From NCBI GenBank assembly GCA_936440205.1, contig OW387136.1, positions 16,960,788 to 17,024,787 on the forward strand: a stretch of 64,000 bases of DNA, in the 5' to 3' direction. Numbering within the stretch: the first letter of the stretch is position 1; every line of letters begins with the position of its first letter. The translations under genes were made by a program, and so were the position numbers. This stretch comes from Lepidonotus clava. Lineage: Eukaryota > Annelida > Polychaeta > Phyllodocida > Polynoidae. Under the pieces are notes generated by a model that was not told where the DNA came from, made no database searches, and saw nothing but the letters and a program-made list of their open reading frames with translations. Below, in pieces: positions 1 to 13,060 of this stretch.

Positions 1-397
1 AGGGCACCATCTCACAGAATCCATTACATTCATAAAAATTTGCAGTCAACCAACTAAATTTAATGAAGTTATATCTAAACTATTTCCAATGACCATAGCT
101 GCACACAGACTGTTGTATACACGGCAATCTTTTTGAACTGCGCTTTACTTGCAGTCATACCTTCGAAAGTGCCTAAAATAAGTCAGTAAAACTTTAATAA
201 TGAAGGCTGTAGGTGTTATCTGAAGTGTTAATATTTCATGAGGTACCTCAGCTTCCCTTAGCACATGGAAAATATATGATAGACACTCATTTTCTTAGGA
301 AACATCATTATTACCATTCTATTTGTAATTAATATGAAGATCGAACTTGCTCATCCCACCTCCATTGTTGTGTGATTTCACCTATTTTGCAGTTCTA

Positions 398-438
398 ATC
401 ATATCAGGACGAGTGCGGAGGACTCGTCCTGATATGAT
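398..438. repeat. Perfect 17-bp hairpin
   Basis: ATCATATCAGGACGAGT (398-414), a 7-nt loop, and the exact complement at 422-438. It stands alone with no element ends visible around it. Confidence 0.85.
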
Positions 439-1705
439 TCCCACAGACGGGAATACAGCCTTCTGTATCTCCTTACTCGTACAGTTTTGTCCATTTAGCA
501 CGTCCTCTGAAGTTATAGGACCTCATGGTTCGATATCTAGATTCACAGAATCAAGTCAAATTTTGAAACAGTTTTTCATTTCTCATGTCGCGTTATTTTT
601 GTACCCTCATCTATAATCTCGAACTAAACCTATCTAAAGGACAATTGAATTCTTTAATCTCATTATCTGAGAATGTTGTAGTTCAATCTTAGTTTTTGTG
701 ACAGGCTGAACTACAGGGGTTTAAGGCACTACCTCAAAACTTCATAATTTAAAGATGTTCCATTCTTAATAAATAAGTATGGTTTGGATCTCGCCTTTAT
801 CTCCATTCTTCGTTCATTCATTCTCATAATTCAATAGAACAAATGACAGTGAGCACAAATGAGAGGACTTTCTTTTTAGATCCAAGATATAATAGTCGTA
901 GCATCACTCAAGTAATCCCATCAGATGGTATACTTCCACTCAATACAGTCACATCACGCTCCTATTACAATCACTAATGTAGTTGGTTCCTATAGCTACT
1001 TGTATCTTCCACAGTTCACTTGCTTCCCATGTATTGTGGACTTTACTGGAAGCCTGTAAATCTCACTCTGCTCTGAAGAAGGACTAGTGGTTCACTACCT
1101 CGATTTACTTGGACCACCTGGATGCATGCATACCATTCTACTTACATGGAACAGCCTGAGGTTACCTCAAGCACCAAACACAGATATTGCCTCTTGTTCT
1201 GTACTTTGATTACACGCAATACTGTTGGGTCCCAATGCACAGCTATATTTATTTATTTTTTTTTTTTTTTTTAATTTCATAAATTTATACAGTAGACACG
1301 TCTCAACGCCAGGCGCTGCTTTTCAGGGTGTACACTGTTTCTATCATGTTACAAATTCATATTATATATTGGCACTTATAGGGTACAGATTGCATTAAAT
1401 AATCGCAAACAATAATAACATATTTCTCATATCAAATTAATTGCACGGTGCTAAACATCAGGACAACTGATTGAGAGATCTATTGGGAAAGAAGGGTGGG
1501 GGAGTATATTTATAGTTTAGTATTTAGTATATGTAAAGTAACTCAATCTGTATGCAAGTACAATGCCAGTATGTATTCCGCATGTTCCAAGCAATATATT
1601 TCAGTCAGGCCTGTTTCTAATTTGTTTGTCAATTATAGATTAACATAGAACACAATTATGGAACCTGGTTTGCTCTTAGCTTCCTTTTTTTTCAACTAAT
1701 ATTGC

Positions 1706-1852
1706 AGCAATGGCGGATTTAAAGAGGAAGCAGGGTAGCGAGTCGCTATATTCGGACAAAATATTAAATTGATTTTGATAATATTATGAATAACAGAGGA
1801 TGTAAAAGAGTTTCCTTAGGGGTGGGGGATCTCTGGATCCGCCCCCCTAGTG
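1706..1852. mobile_element. Possible hAT-type MITE relic
   Basis: CAATGGCGGATTTAAAG on the left and CTGGATCCGCCCCCCTAG on the right form a short imperfect inverted pair of the CAGTGGCGGATCC type. Weak; no target duplication was found. Confidence 0.35.
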
Positions 1853-2500
1853 GTCATTATGACTGACTGTCAATACCCTCCGCTAACTATCCCAGAATGT
1901 TGACCAGTTACACAGTTACAATCCTTCATAATAATCCCTGTCCATCCTTACCCGCGTCCGTAATTAAATCACCTCCCATCTCCTACTCTCTTATATCACA
2001 AGCATTTGCCGTGGGGGTCCTTTCGGCCTGCCTTTCCTCAGCATCAGGCGTCCTTTCCTCTCACTAGTGGGGCCACCTGGCTGCAGAAGCACGAACTGGT
2101 ATGACCATCTCATACAGTTCTCGTATTGCACACACGGTAGCAGCACCAATGAATTATACTGTCATTTATGGGAACAACCTTTAAATGCCTAGATTTAAAA
2201 TTCATAGAAGAGCCTATATCAGTGATGACCAGGTCAATTGACAATTTACTTAATCATAACCAGGTTAGATCTGGTAGGGAATTATATTCAATTAGCATTA
2301 TTGGTATCAGTCCTGTGTCAGATCCCTGATCCTGAGCATCTTCTCATCAGAGGATGATTACATCATGGGCCAACTATGGATAGCCCCTTGGGTCCTGGTC
2401 AACTAATGTGTACATATTATACCTAGGTCTTGCAGCCAGATTCTATATGAGGATATACATGTAAACAACTGAGAAGAGGGTATGCGAGAGGGGTTAGCAC

Positions 2501-2552
2501 CCCTTGGCTGGACCCCAATATCAGACCCCTGATATCGGGGTCCAGCCGAGGG
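2501..2552. repeat. ~25-bp hairpin
   Basis: CCCTTGGCTGGACCCCAATA is matched by the complement of GATATCGGGGTCCAGCCGAG with two mismatches across a two- to three-base loop. This may be a short MITE. Confidence 0.8.
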
Positions 2553-5348
2553 ATGCTGACTCTCTGAGGACCCCCTTTGAGGTTGATCATGGATTTATTC
2601 AACCTTTTCTGTTAGATCAGAGCTCGCAAGGAAAGACACACAGCAATTAGTGATGGTGGGGCTGTGATGCTGCACATGTTTTTACATTTCTTCATATAAC
2701 TCTTTTGATATCCATCAAATCCACAAACAGTAAGCAAGAAAAAATGTAGGAATGTTATGCGGCTAATGCATATGCTAGGTTTTTTATTTCTTAATGATTT
2801 CATTTTTCTATGAATTATTGAAAAATAAAAGTTTCTGTATCTGTATCTGGAGGGTGATTACCCAGGTTTGATACAGATCATAACATTGTCATAGTAACCC
2901 CGGTCATGGTTTTATGCGGTTTGTACGGTTTGACCCGTGGTGCCCCCTCGAGGGCTCTGACTGCACTATGGGAAATAAGGTAATTTCCTGAATGTTTTCT
3001 CCTTACATCCTGTGCCAGGCTCATAGATAGTAAGTTATAATTCTTTCGTAGTTGTGTATATTCTTTGTTTATTATACAGCTTAATACGTACATAAGTGTT
3101 GTGACATTCATGCTTGAAATGCACAGGCCTACCGATACAATTTTTAAAAATAAAGAAATCGTCGCATTAAAAGTATGTAGAATTCTGACTTATAGGTAAT
3201 TCCAAATCGAAGATGGTCATTCAATCATAGAATCCTTCATCTAGTGGCCTGCCTGCCATTCGTGACACCTAACCTGCGGCTTTTTTTTCACAAGCAACCA
3301 TGAATACGTGTGGAAAAAGGATACGGAAGCTTACGTTTAATAGGCTTACCGTGACGGTTTTCCTCTGCCTAGCTAGGGGAATTTGGTATTCCTTATGGAG
3401 CTTTTGGCGCACCTTAAAGGGAGCCAAAACCAATGTTGTGCTAAAAATGTGACAACAGTTTGCAAACATAATTAACTGCAGAAAGACATTCTAAGAGTCT
3501 AACCTTAGCCAGTAGTACAGTTTAAACCATGAAGACTAGCTTGAATTTATATTGAATTCCATAAAAACTCCTGTCTTTCCTGTCTGTAGAGAGTAACATT
3601 TGTAAACAAACAAATTTTGGTGACCTGGCCAGGGACATGTTTTATTGTATTTTGATGGAGTTAAACCCTGTTTTCACAGTCTATATTATATTATGGGCCT
3701 CAGTTAATATGGTTCTAGAAGCTATTTCAATAGATAATGTATTTTGCCAAATTTTGACACGTTATTGACAGCTTTTGTTCTCCACCCCGCCCACTCCATG
3801 GATCTTTTTGAGGCATTATCAGAGGTTTGCGTCATGAAACATTGTTTTCAAATGTTTATAAGAGTGTCGCAGGGAAACAATGGATTTATAATTGTTATTA
3901 AGGATGTTCTTGAAACAGATAATACACCACACTCTCAGGTATTTGCTTGGTTGGTACAAGACAATCAAGTAAGCATACAGTTACGATATGAGCAATCGGT
4001 GATATACATCCACTGACTTTGATATCGCGTACGTTCAGAGAAGTTTATTGGTAGGGAAAGAATATTCTGCTGCCGAGGGACGTTTTATAGCCTGAATAGC
4101 ATGTCCCCCTTGCTGGATGAAAAGGCCAATGATCTGCTTTCTGTTTGTGCTCCTGCCATCAGCAGAAGCAGCAGGAGACAAGTCCAATCAAAAAGTCGGG
4201 AGAGGCTGTCTAAAACGAAGCCATCCTGGTGCAGGCAGGGGGCCGTCCACTTAAACAAGGCACCAGTGGCACTAAAAGAAGCCAAATCAAGTATGATTTG
4301 AAGAAGGCCGGGCCAACACTGCAAAAGAACAACTATTGTCTCCCGACTCCCGCCCTGCCAACCACTCAGTCCGCGGGGCCAAGGCTAGGATGTCCCTATT
4401 ACGGAATAAGATGTACTTTTCTAATAGCTTTGGGTTACTACGATGTTATAGGCCTCTATGAAAATAGATTATCATATGGACCTACTTGCTGACATCACTA
4501 AATAATAATGCATCAGATATCAAATCCACCCATATATATGCATGTGTTGACTCATTGCATGCTGATCATGAGTTATTGCCTGAGAGTTACGAACGTCCAT
4601 GTTCAGGTATCAGTGCAGCGCGCTTTGGATTAATTCTTTGTAAATTCTATTAGAAGCACACCACAATCTGCAATTGTTCTGATCTAAATATTTGTGGTTT
4701 ACAGCTGGACAGGTGAAATCTAGATATAATAGATATTCTATATTTTGTCTGTGAAACCTGGTATCTTGGATATCTTGCATAAAGTGTAGCTGTAGGCCTA
4801 ACACTCAACATTATAGCTGAAAGAGGATCAAAATCTTATCTGGATTAAGAGAACCTTCTGTGTACAACCGGTTATGCTAATCAGACGGAATAGAGTTGTT
4901 CGACAATACACACCTGCCGGCCCAATTGACAAATACGTTGAATTATAGTTCTCCTCATTGTTTCCTTTTAGAGGTTCGCTAACAACAAATGAGCACTGCC
5001 AACATATTCAACATTGTTTGTTCACAAACACATTTGTGTTACCCCAGCCACGGATATGACATTCTAATAACGTTGTGGCAATGTTCCGGATTGATTCTTC
5101 TTACATTACACTGTGAGGTTGCAGCAACGTTCTTTTGATGATTTCCAATAACGTCACTGCAACCAACTGTTGTGATGTTACATTGTGTTGTTCTGACAAC
5201 ATTCTTGTAACATTATTTATGAATATTGTGATCTGACTTAATAAGAATATCACAATAACATTCTGGTTAGGATAGGTTGACACCTAATCTAATAGGATGG
5301 TCACAGTAATGTTCTGTTTAAGTAAGGTTAAGACCTGACATATCACAA
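2553..5348. other. Intergenic
   Basis: AATAAAAGTTTCTGTATCTGTATCTG at about 2824-2850 looks like a LINE 3' end with a hexamer tail, split here only by eye. From about 5000 to 5340 there are degenerate repeats of CAACATTCT/AATAACGTT words. The frame at 3744-4016 (90 codons) is not supported as a gene. Confidence 0.45.
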
Positions 5349-6006
5349 TAATCATATTAGCAGACAGAGGTTGGACAGCTGCCCCTCTCACTCATATGAT
5401 CACCTGTCATTCTGTGTAACAATAAGGTTTTATTTAATTCTGGTTATATACCTCTCTTACTTGTGAACTGTCATATTGACAATGTGTAGTAATGTGTAGA
5501 TTGTTGTAAAATGATTATCTAGCCGGTAGCACCTGAATGGAGGAAAACAGAGCAACTCACAGCTATCACTTAAAATACATTTTTAGAAAGAACATAGAAT
5601 GTATACTTCAAAACATAATAACATGAGGACCTTGTTCAAATTGTTTATTCAATATACTATTACAATATTGAGACTTACTGATTCAAGACACCTACGCGTC
5701 TCGTCAAAATCCCTTAGAATACTGATCTTTTTAAATAAAACTATACTGATGACCTTCCTATGCTTCCAGACAGAGAGTGGAATAAAATAAAAGCACTTGC
5801 ACCTCAATGCATATCCGCTGACAGCGAAGGGATTAAATGTGCCCATGGTGAATTTATATAATTACATTAAAACCGAAACACAGATCAGATTACCTAGAAC
5901 CCCAATGGAAACCTTCCCTTTTGGCTTAATGGAATAGTTGTCCAACAAATGGATTTGGTAATTATCCGTGTTTCTCTGAGTAAGTCCACATATAACAGGA
6001 AGCCAG
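5349..6006 (+). repeat. Inverted repeat, left copy (~660 bp)
   Basis: This stretch matches the reverse complement of 10169-10832 almost end to end, with scattered substitutions and small gaps. Shared landmarks are GGACAGCTGCCCCTCTCA, GATTCAAGACACCTACGCG and the block reading CCCAATGGAAACCTTCCCTT. I recognise no protein. A 65-codon minus-strand frame (5649-5846) is partly mirrored in the other copy, but both contain stops in the extended alignment, so coding is not supported. Confidence 0.7.
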
Positions 6007-7835
6007 GTTGAGACTTATTAGAATAATTTTTTTAGTCAGTCAGTTACTTACTAGTATGTCAAGAAATGTTATTTTGATGAATAAGACTCAACCAAAACAG
6101 AACTTTCAGGTTTGATTGAAGAAGTTGATTAGAATTTTGCAAATAATGTTGCATAAAACATGACAGCAGTACTTTGCAAAAACATTATTATTTGAGAGCT
6201 ATCACAATGACATTACATAACAAAAACAGCAACAGAATTAAACAGAACGTCCCAGATACGTTCATATGATCGGCCGGGCTTTTATCGGTTCATGCCCCAT
6301 TCCCTGACTACGATCCATTGCCTTAGACCTTTCGCAACCTCCCTCTCAATCCAGGTGTCACCTGTCCTCCAGTCACCAGGGGTGTGCACTGCCACCTAGT
6401 GGTGGAAGGACCCCCCCCCCCTGCAAAAAAAAAAAAAATTGGGGAAAAAAAGAGAAAGAAATCCCACATGCCGATAACTGGCCTTGTCACATGTTATTTC
6501 CCACACCCTGGAGACCCGTCAGGTGATGAAGTGAAATAGGAGCAGCCACCAGCGGGGCATTGACAAAGACCATTCTCCCGGGAGAGAGTCCAAATTGATG
6601 AGTAAACGTTTTCCACCTGTGTCCATATTGGGGGGAGGGGGTTGAAGATGGAATAGACTGGTTGATTGTGTTGAGAATGAGCCCATTTAGGGGCTCATTA
6701 TTCTTATACCTAGTTTGCCTTGTAAATCATAACTAGGGGAAAGCATCATAGTTATAAGCATTGTATGTAAGCAGAAATACTATAACATGAATTTTGGCTT
6801 GGTGGCCCCAAAAAATGATTATTCGAATGACGGGAGAGGATGATAGAGAAAAAAAGGTACCATTTCGTCTGTACAACCAGAAGGCAACGACAAGGTTATA
6901 ATGGTTTCGTAGTGCTTGATATCTTATCATTTTTAGCCTCCAGATGAAAGTTTTTTTTTAACATTTCGATGTTAGGGTTCTTCTCCATCAATTATTCGAT
7001 AACTTTTCATGTAGATGAACAAAGACTACACACTTCTGCCAGCTGGCGCTATAGAATATGATTTATAAGCTGGTCTGGCATGTCATACTGGGGAACAATC
7101 GTTTTTTTTCGGGTGTGGTTTTATTTTGCCCACACCGCACTGTCAAAATATTCTAAAAGGACTCCGTATTTGATGGAGAGAATGAAATGATGCAGGGTTA
7201 TTGGTCAGAATGCCAAAGTTGATGTAGGTTAATCCTCCTGCCTGCCACTTAGTCGTAAAAGGGTAGGAACTTGGGCCCAAAACAGTCCTAAGTTCGGACA
7301 TTTGACTGATTTTCAATGATCAACACTGCACAAATTTTGGAATTTACTTTATTTTACAAATTGCTGAAAGGTCATGGAAACTTTGGTAAATATTCACGCT
7401 TACCCTTTAAGCAACTTTAGTTGTCTTTACAAGAGTTTGACTTTATATCAACCTACGTTGATTGTGGAAACTGTAATTAATAATTATCATACTTGATCTG
7501 GAAGACCAGGGGGGTTACCCCTGAAGATTATTTCAGAAATAAAAAAAAAAAAGAAAAAAGAAAATCATATTTAAAGTTTGTCAAAAGGTCATTAAATGAT
7601 TTCAGGATGTTTTCATAGTATTTACTTTCCTCAGTACAGAAAAGTCAACTACTGCATCAGTTTTACTCTGTCACCTAAAAGTCCATATTGAACCCTTAAT
7701 TCTCCTTGTGAAGTTTACATTATAAAGTAAAGGCTAATCAACAAGAACTCATATTTACTTACAGTAAATTGTGTGCAAAGATTCATGTCCTGACATTTAC
7801 TTTTTCAGTAAAGACTATTTTCTTAGATTGTCATT
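6007..7835. other. Spacer between inverted copies and foldback element
   Basis: Contains a C run followed by an A run at about 6410-6440 next to CCACCTAGTGGTGG. No gene is seen. Confidence 0.5.
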
Positions 7836-8890
7836 AGAGGATTCTAGGACAATCACCCCTGGGACAACTACCCCTGGGACAACTACCCCTGGGACAACTA
7901 CCCCTGGGACAACTACCCCCTAGGACTATTACCCACTAGGACTATTACCCACTAGGACTATTACCCCCATAGGACAACTACCCCTGGGACAACTACCCCT
8001 TAGGACAATTACCCCTTAGGACAATTACCCCTATAGGTAGGACAACTACCCCTTAGGACAACTCCCCCTCTAGATAGGACAATTACCCCTATAGGTAGGA
8101 CAATTACCCCTTTAGGACAACTACCCCCCTTGATAGGACAACTACCCCCATAGGTAGGACAACTACCCCCTTGATAGGACAACTACCCCCATAGGTAGGA
8201 CAACTACCCCCTTTTATAGGACAACTATCCCCCTTAATAGGACAACTACCCACATAAATAGGACAACTACCCCTATTGTTAGGACAACTACCCCCATCGG
8301 TAGGACCTGCCCTTGGTGTTCAGGGCAGGGCAAAGGAGGGGTAGGCCTACCAATGGGTGTAGTTGTTATATCAAAGGGGGTAGTTGTCCTACTAAATGGG
8401 TAATTGTCCTATCAAAGGGGGGTAGTTGTCCTACCTATGGGGGTAGTTGTCCTATCAAGGGGGGTAGTTGTCCTATCAAAGGGGATAGTTGTCCTACCTA
8501 TGGGGGTAGTTGTCCTATCAAGGGGGGTAGTTGTCCTATCATAGGGGTAGTTGTCCTGTCTGTAGGGGTAATTGTCCTAAATGGGTAATGGTCCTATATA
8601 TAGGGGTAGTTGTCCTATCTAAAGGGGTAGTTGTCCTATAGGGGTAGTTGTCCTATCTAAAGGGGTAGTTGTCCTACCCGTAGGGGTAGTTGTCCTAAGG
8701 GGTAGTTGTCCTAAGGGGTAGTTGTCCCAGGGGTAGTTGTCCTATGGGGGTAATAGTCCTAGGGGGTAATAGTCCTAAGGGGTAGTTGTCCCCAGGGTAG
8801 TTGTCCCCAGGGTAGTTGTCCCAGGGATAGTTGTCCCAGGGGTAGTTGTCCCAGGGGTAGTTGTCCCAGGGGTAGTTGTCCTGTCACCTC
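7836..8890. mobile_element. Foldback element built of short tandem units
   Basis: The left arm (7843-8300) is a run of variable 14-20-nt units of the form GGACAACTACCCC(n); the right arm (8360-8882) is the same units in reverse complement (GGGGTAGTTGTCC). The centre holds a short hairpin, CCTGCCC / GGGCAGG, near 8307-8331. The outer ends are unique: AGAGGATTCTAGGACAA on the left and TTGTCCTGTCACCTC on the right. The same two ends, swapped, bound the array at 21384-21603, so this is a dispersed family rather than a local expansion. No transposase is present. Best described as a foldback-type non-autonomous DNA element. Confidence 0.75.
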
Positions 8891-10168
8891 ATTGGAGGGC
8901 ACCACATGCTTATTTGAGTTTTTGCATGTTTTATGCATTAATGCATATTCAGTTTACAAATAAAGAGATATTTTGAGAAAAGTACAGAATTATAATTATG
9001 ATCATGATATTCCAGCTTTTAGCAATAGAAAATCAGATTTAGGTGAACATCATTCTTGAATAATGTCCCAGATCCTTTGGAAATAATTATGATTTCTGCT
9101 TAACCTATCCAATATACATGTACACTGCAAGTTCAGAATGTAGATAATAGTTCATACAGAAATTTCCATTCATAGGAGTTATGCACACACTTGAATAAAT
9201 GCCTCCCGCACTGTGTATGCAAAGTCTGTGTTTGCATGTCTTTCTGACGTTAATACTGTGAATACAATACTCTGGATCCCCTCCCCATTATTTAGTTTAT
9301 ACTCCCACGCATCATAACCCCACCAATGAGAAGGTAAAACGATCGTCACCCGGTCAGTGCTATTACCCAGAAAGGTCGACAAATATTTGATAGTAAACGC
9401 CATGCACCCGAAACCTGGAAATTGCAACCAATATGGAAATCTCAGATTAATGTGCTGACTAAGGGACACTCGCAATTAAAGTGGCATCGCAATCTACTGG
9501 CTAGAAGGAAAGATACAGTATTTTCCCTGGTTATTTTTACTCGTGATATCTTCTAAATTTTATTTATTTTGTTTGCTTTCATTATATTTAGTTAGGTTTT
9601 TCCTTGTTGTTTTTGTTGACACATGAGATGAGGTACTATGTATGAGTATGTCACACAGATATTACGCTTTCTATGTTTATCTACAATGTCACAATCTTTT
9701 GGTAGATTAGTTAAAATGATATATCGTCTTCCAATAGAATTATGATAAAGTAGATGAAAAAGATGTCAAGTGAATGTTTCCCAAGATCTGGAAAATAAAA
9801 AGGTTGTTCTCATAATGTCCCGTTATAAGTTAAGCCCTGAAAAAAACAGCAAGTAAATTGTATGCTTTGATGATTTCATAATTGGTTTGGTTCACTGATG
9901 ATCAATGTGATAAGCACCTCATCTATACCTTTATCGAGACTTTCCAAGCAAATTAGCAATCTACACGACACAGATTTACACGTCTGATTCAACAATTTAT
10001 TTTTTTTGTCAGAAGGTCTTATTCCACCCAAATAGAACATCCGCAGCCTGTTTTAGTTTTCAGAGAATTCCATTGACTATCACAGTCCTTCGGGGAAGGC
10101 GTGGGCACTATAATGGAACTCATAGAAAAACCAGCCGCGCCGAAACCCTACACAGGTTTGGGCAGAGC
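8891..10168. other. Spacer right of the foldback element
   Basis: Apart from the possible MAM-like frame near 9.2-9.5 kb I see nothing recognisable. Confidence 0.45.
9170..9463 (-). CDS. Possible exon with a MAM-like half domain
   Basis: An open minus-strand stretch of about 95 codons includes FGCMAFTIKYLSTF, RVTIVLPSHWWG, GIQSIVFTVLT and ANTDFAYTVREAFIQVC. The order Cys-x-x-Phe, a beta-strand, a Trp-containing turn, a V-F strand, a D-x-A motif and a closing Cys recalls the second half of MAM domains, but the match is by eye only. A plausible acceptor (TGTCCCTTAG) lies at the start; the stop comes just after the last Cys. No neighbouring exons were recognised. It may be a chance frame or a relic. 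Confidence 0.25.
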
Positions 10169-10832
10169 GCCTGGTTTCCTGTTATATGTGGACTTACTTA
10201 GAGAAACACGGATAATTACCGAATCCATTTGTTGGGCAACTATTCCATTAAGCCAAAAGGGAAGGTTTCCATTGGGGTTCTAGGTAATCTGATCTGTGTT
10301 ATGTTCTTAATGTAATTAGGCCTATATAAATTCACCATGGGCACAGACCCTTTGCTGTCAGGGATAAGCATTAAGAGGTGCAGGTGCTTTTATTTTATTT
10401 CACTCTCTGTCTGAAAGGGTAGGAAGGTCATCAGTATAGTTTTATTTTAAAAGATTAGCATTCTAAGGGATTTCGACAAGACGCGTAGGTGTCTTGATTC
10501 AGTAACTCTCAACATCGTAGTAGTATAATGAATAAACAATTTGAACAAGGTACTTCTGGTTATTATGTTTTGAAATAATTTATACATTCTAAGTTCTTTC
10601 TAAAAGATTAATGTATTTCAATTTGTAACTGTATGTTGCTCTGTTTTCCTCCATTCGGGTGGTACCGCCTAAATAATGAATGTACTATAATCTACACATA
10701 ATCAATGTGACAGTTCACATAAGTAATATAGGTATATCACCCGACTCATATAAAACCTGAGCACTACTCAGAATGACGGGTGACACAAAGTGAGAGGGGC
10801 AGCTGTCCAACCTGTGTCTGCTAATATGATTA
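10169..10832 (-). repeat. Inverted repeat, right copy (~660 bp)
   Basis: Reverse-complement partner of 5349-6006. It contains GCCTATATAAATTC, a TATA-like string, at about 10319. With its partner it brackets 4.2 kb that includes the foldback element. This may be two independent insertions of one repeat family or a composite element. Confidence 0.7.
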
Positions 10833-10834
10833 GC

Positions 10835-11075
10835 AGGCCGTATCACCCCACCTGACTGGTACTGAATAACAGGGAGAGGACCGGGTACAGACCAGCTCAC
10901 CTGCATGGCTGACACCTTGCTGATACTGCGCAATAGGGGGAGGCCAAGGTAGGGACTGCCTCACCTGGCCTGAACGGAGCGATAGGGTGAACAGATTGGG
11001 ATCAGTCCGTCTGGCCGAGTCTACATTATACACGAGGTGGGCAGGTTTGGCTCAGCTTACCTGGCCAGACTTGTA
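10835..11075. repeat. Degenerate ~60-bp tandem repeats
   Basis: Four loosely similar units share CTCACCTGGCC...GAGC and AACAG/GATAGGG words. Similar units occur at 12800-13050. Confidence 0.55.
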
Positions 11076-12799
11076 AAGTCCCATAGCGTCCCATACTCCC
11101 GATTCGCATCTGATGGCTCCCACAGATGTCCAAAAAGTCGATATAAATAATTATAGTCTTTGTGTAGATTTGTCATACGACCACGTGTTGGGGATTGCCA
11201 TGATTGCGTGAGAATGTACGAATCTAAATTCATCAAATTCAAAAGATGATTCTCGATAATGTTTTATTCGTGACATTAAAGGAGAACCGCAAAAGCAATT
11301 TATAATTCTATATTATACTGAGTATGTATTTCCTTAAATACATCCGCAAAAAATTACTGTTAATATACCATGAATATAGGAGATATTGATACTTAAAAAT
11401 TAAGTTCCACAGTGGCTTCTAATAAAGGCCAGGTGACGTCATCTATGCTCTTTTACATATGTACATCTGTGACTGAGAGCCTAGATGATATCACAGCCCT
11501 GTGGGATAAGCTTATTTAGCTTGTTGTATTATCCATGTTTGCTAATTTAAGTCTAATGTTGCTTAAAATATGCATTAATTAAGAGGTTTTTACCATATTT
11601 GGCATTTTCATTTTCTCCTTTGAGCTTCACCTTTAGGGTCAATTGAGCACAAATATACGATTTTTGTGTTTTGAATTTAGAATTCTAACGACTTTAAATT
11701 GATCACGAGTATGGTGTCCAACCCATTTTGAGGACGTGTAACGTCATGTGTTGTGCATATGATATCACAAGCCCTCAAAATATTGGTGATCAATTTACGC
11801 TCATTATCATAAATATTTAAAATATATATTAAAACAGAGTCTATTTTTGACCTCACACGAGACGTCTTATGTAATTATGATATAATCATACCTTTTTGTT
11901 ATCTACAATCTATATCGATATTATCATATTCAATAAGATATTTAATTGCCACGTAGTTATCGTGTTATTGTTGTCTTCCAGAGTGCCTGTCAGATTGGCC
12001 AATTCCCATGTTTACACCCTTGCCTACCGTAAGTATAACGGGAATTTCCGCAGACACGGCGTCTCTGATTTCTCTGCAGACACATCCTAAATAGCCAGTT
12101 GTGGGAAATATTCACTGGAATCTATTTTGTGCCAGTAAGTGGAATCTGATACAACGAAAAATGGTCAATTTCATGAGAACTGATACATACGAATTGGATG
12201 GCAAACTAAGTAATCAATACTCGCTGTCAATGGCTAAACGGCTTGTAAAGATTGGTACTGGAAGCTAGGTTATATTATGGAATTGAAGCGGATAGACTGG
12301 TAGGCAGGCAGGAGCGTTGGCTGGGTGTGGTTTAGTGGACACTACCCCTTGGATTGTTCATTGTCAATGGGAGTTCTTGTGACTGGTATTGCACTTTGGA
12401 CTTAATAATCTCATTCCTTTCACATGAGTTTATGTCCTTCATGATGAGGAACTGTGTTATGATTTGGACCTGCAGACTGAGTTAGACTGAGATTGGAGCT
12501 AGTCAATATCCACAATAACTAAATCATAATTTAAACAGATATCAAACCTCTATAGGTTAGTTATTTCAGAATTACTTTTTCATAATTTGGCGTCTATCTC
12601 AGCCTGCCATTACACATACAAAAAAAGCCATAGGCCATTTCCTACACTGGTAATTTCCTTCCCGTTTTTCTTATAACTTACAAAATATGGTATATAATAA
12701 TTATAAGGAAAACTCACTGTACCAATACACCAAAAATACTAAATGGCAGTGTCTGCTAGTATGCATAACTTATCTTGGCATTGGTATATAATATAGGGT
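11076..12799. other. Intergenic
   Basis: A stretch at about 11640-11800 (AATTGATCAC...GTATGG.GTC, then GACGTGTAACGTCATG) resembles 39510-39600 in TPMT-like B intron 6, so a dispersed repeat is present. No exon was found. Confidence 0.45.
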
Positions 12800-13060
12800 T
12801 ATTCTCACCTAGATGAGCAGAGTAGCTAAGCCATTGGGTGACTAGCTATAGGTTGGATCACCTCACCTGGCCAGAGCTGGGTAATGTGATGAGCAGATAG
12901 GATTCAGCTCAGCTGACTGTGGCTGAGTCATTGGATGAGCAGATAGGGGAAAACTCACCTGAGAGGAGATACATAAGGACCTGAGCAAATGGGCATAAGC
13001 TTTCCTGGTTGGAGCTGTGTAACTGGTTTAGCAGACCTGGATTAGCTTGCCTAGTCTTAT
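12800..13060. repeat. Degenerate ~55-60-bp tandem repeats
   Basis: Units contain CTCACCTGGCCAGAGCTG and GATGAGCAGATAGG, with drift between copies. Related to 10835-11075. Confidence 0.6.

Larger units (their letters stand above)
1..2500. other. Intergenic, AT-rich
   Basis: Holds the hairpin at 398, a poly-T run at about 1256-1272 (possibly the tail of a minus-strand retroposon) and the weak relic at 1706-1852. I see no exon. Confidence 0.5.

Noticed and set aside
398-438. Hammerhead ribozyme
   Set aside because: The stem is clear, but the conserved CTGATGA and GAAA cores are not arranged as required.
3744-4016. 90-codon plus-strand frame
   Set aside because: Passably protein-like but no motif, splice sites or repeat of it elsewhere; left out as a gene.
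8313-8588. 91-codon frame rich in GGSCP repeats
   Set aside because: It is a translation of the right arm of the foldback minisatellite; the inverted arm and unit-length variation show there is no coding selection.
7843-8882. CRISPR array
   Set aside because: Units are only 14-20 nt, vary in length, have no unique spacers and reverse orientation at the centre; the context is animal DNA.
10715-11242. Three overlapping minus-strand frames
   Set aside because: They overlap in different phases across degenerate tandem repeats.
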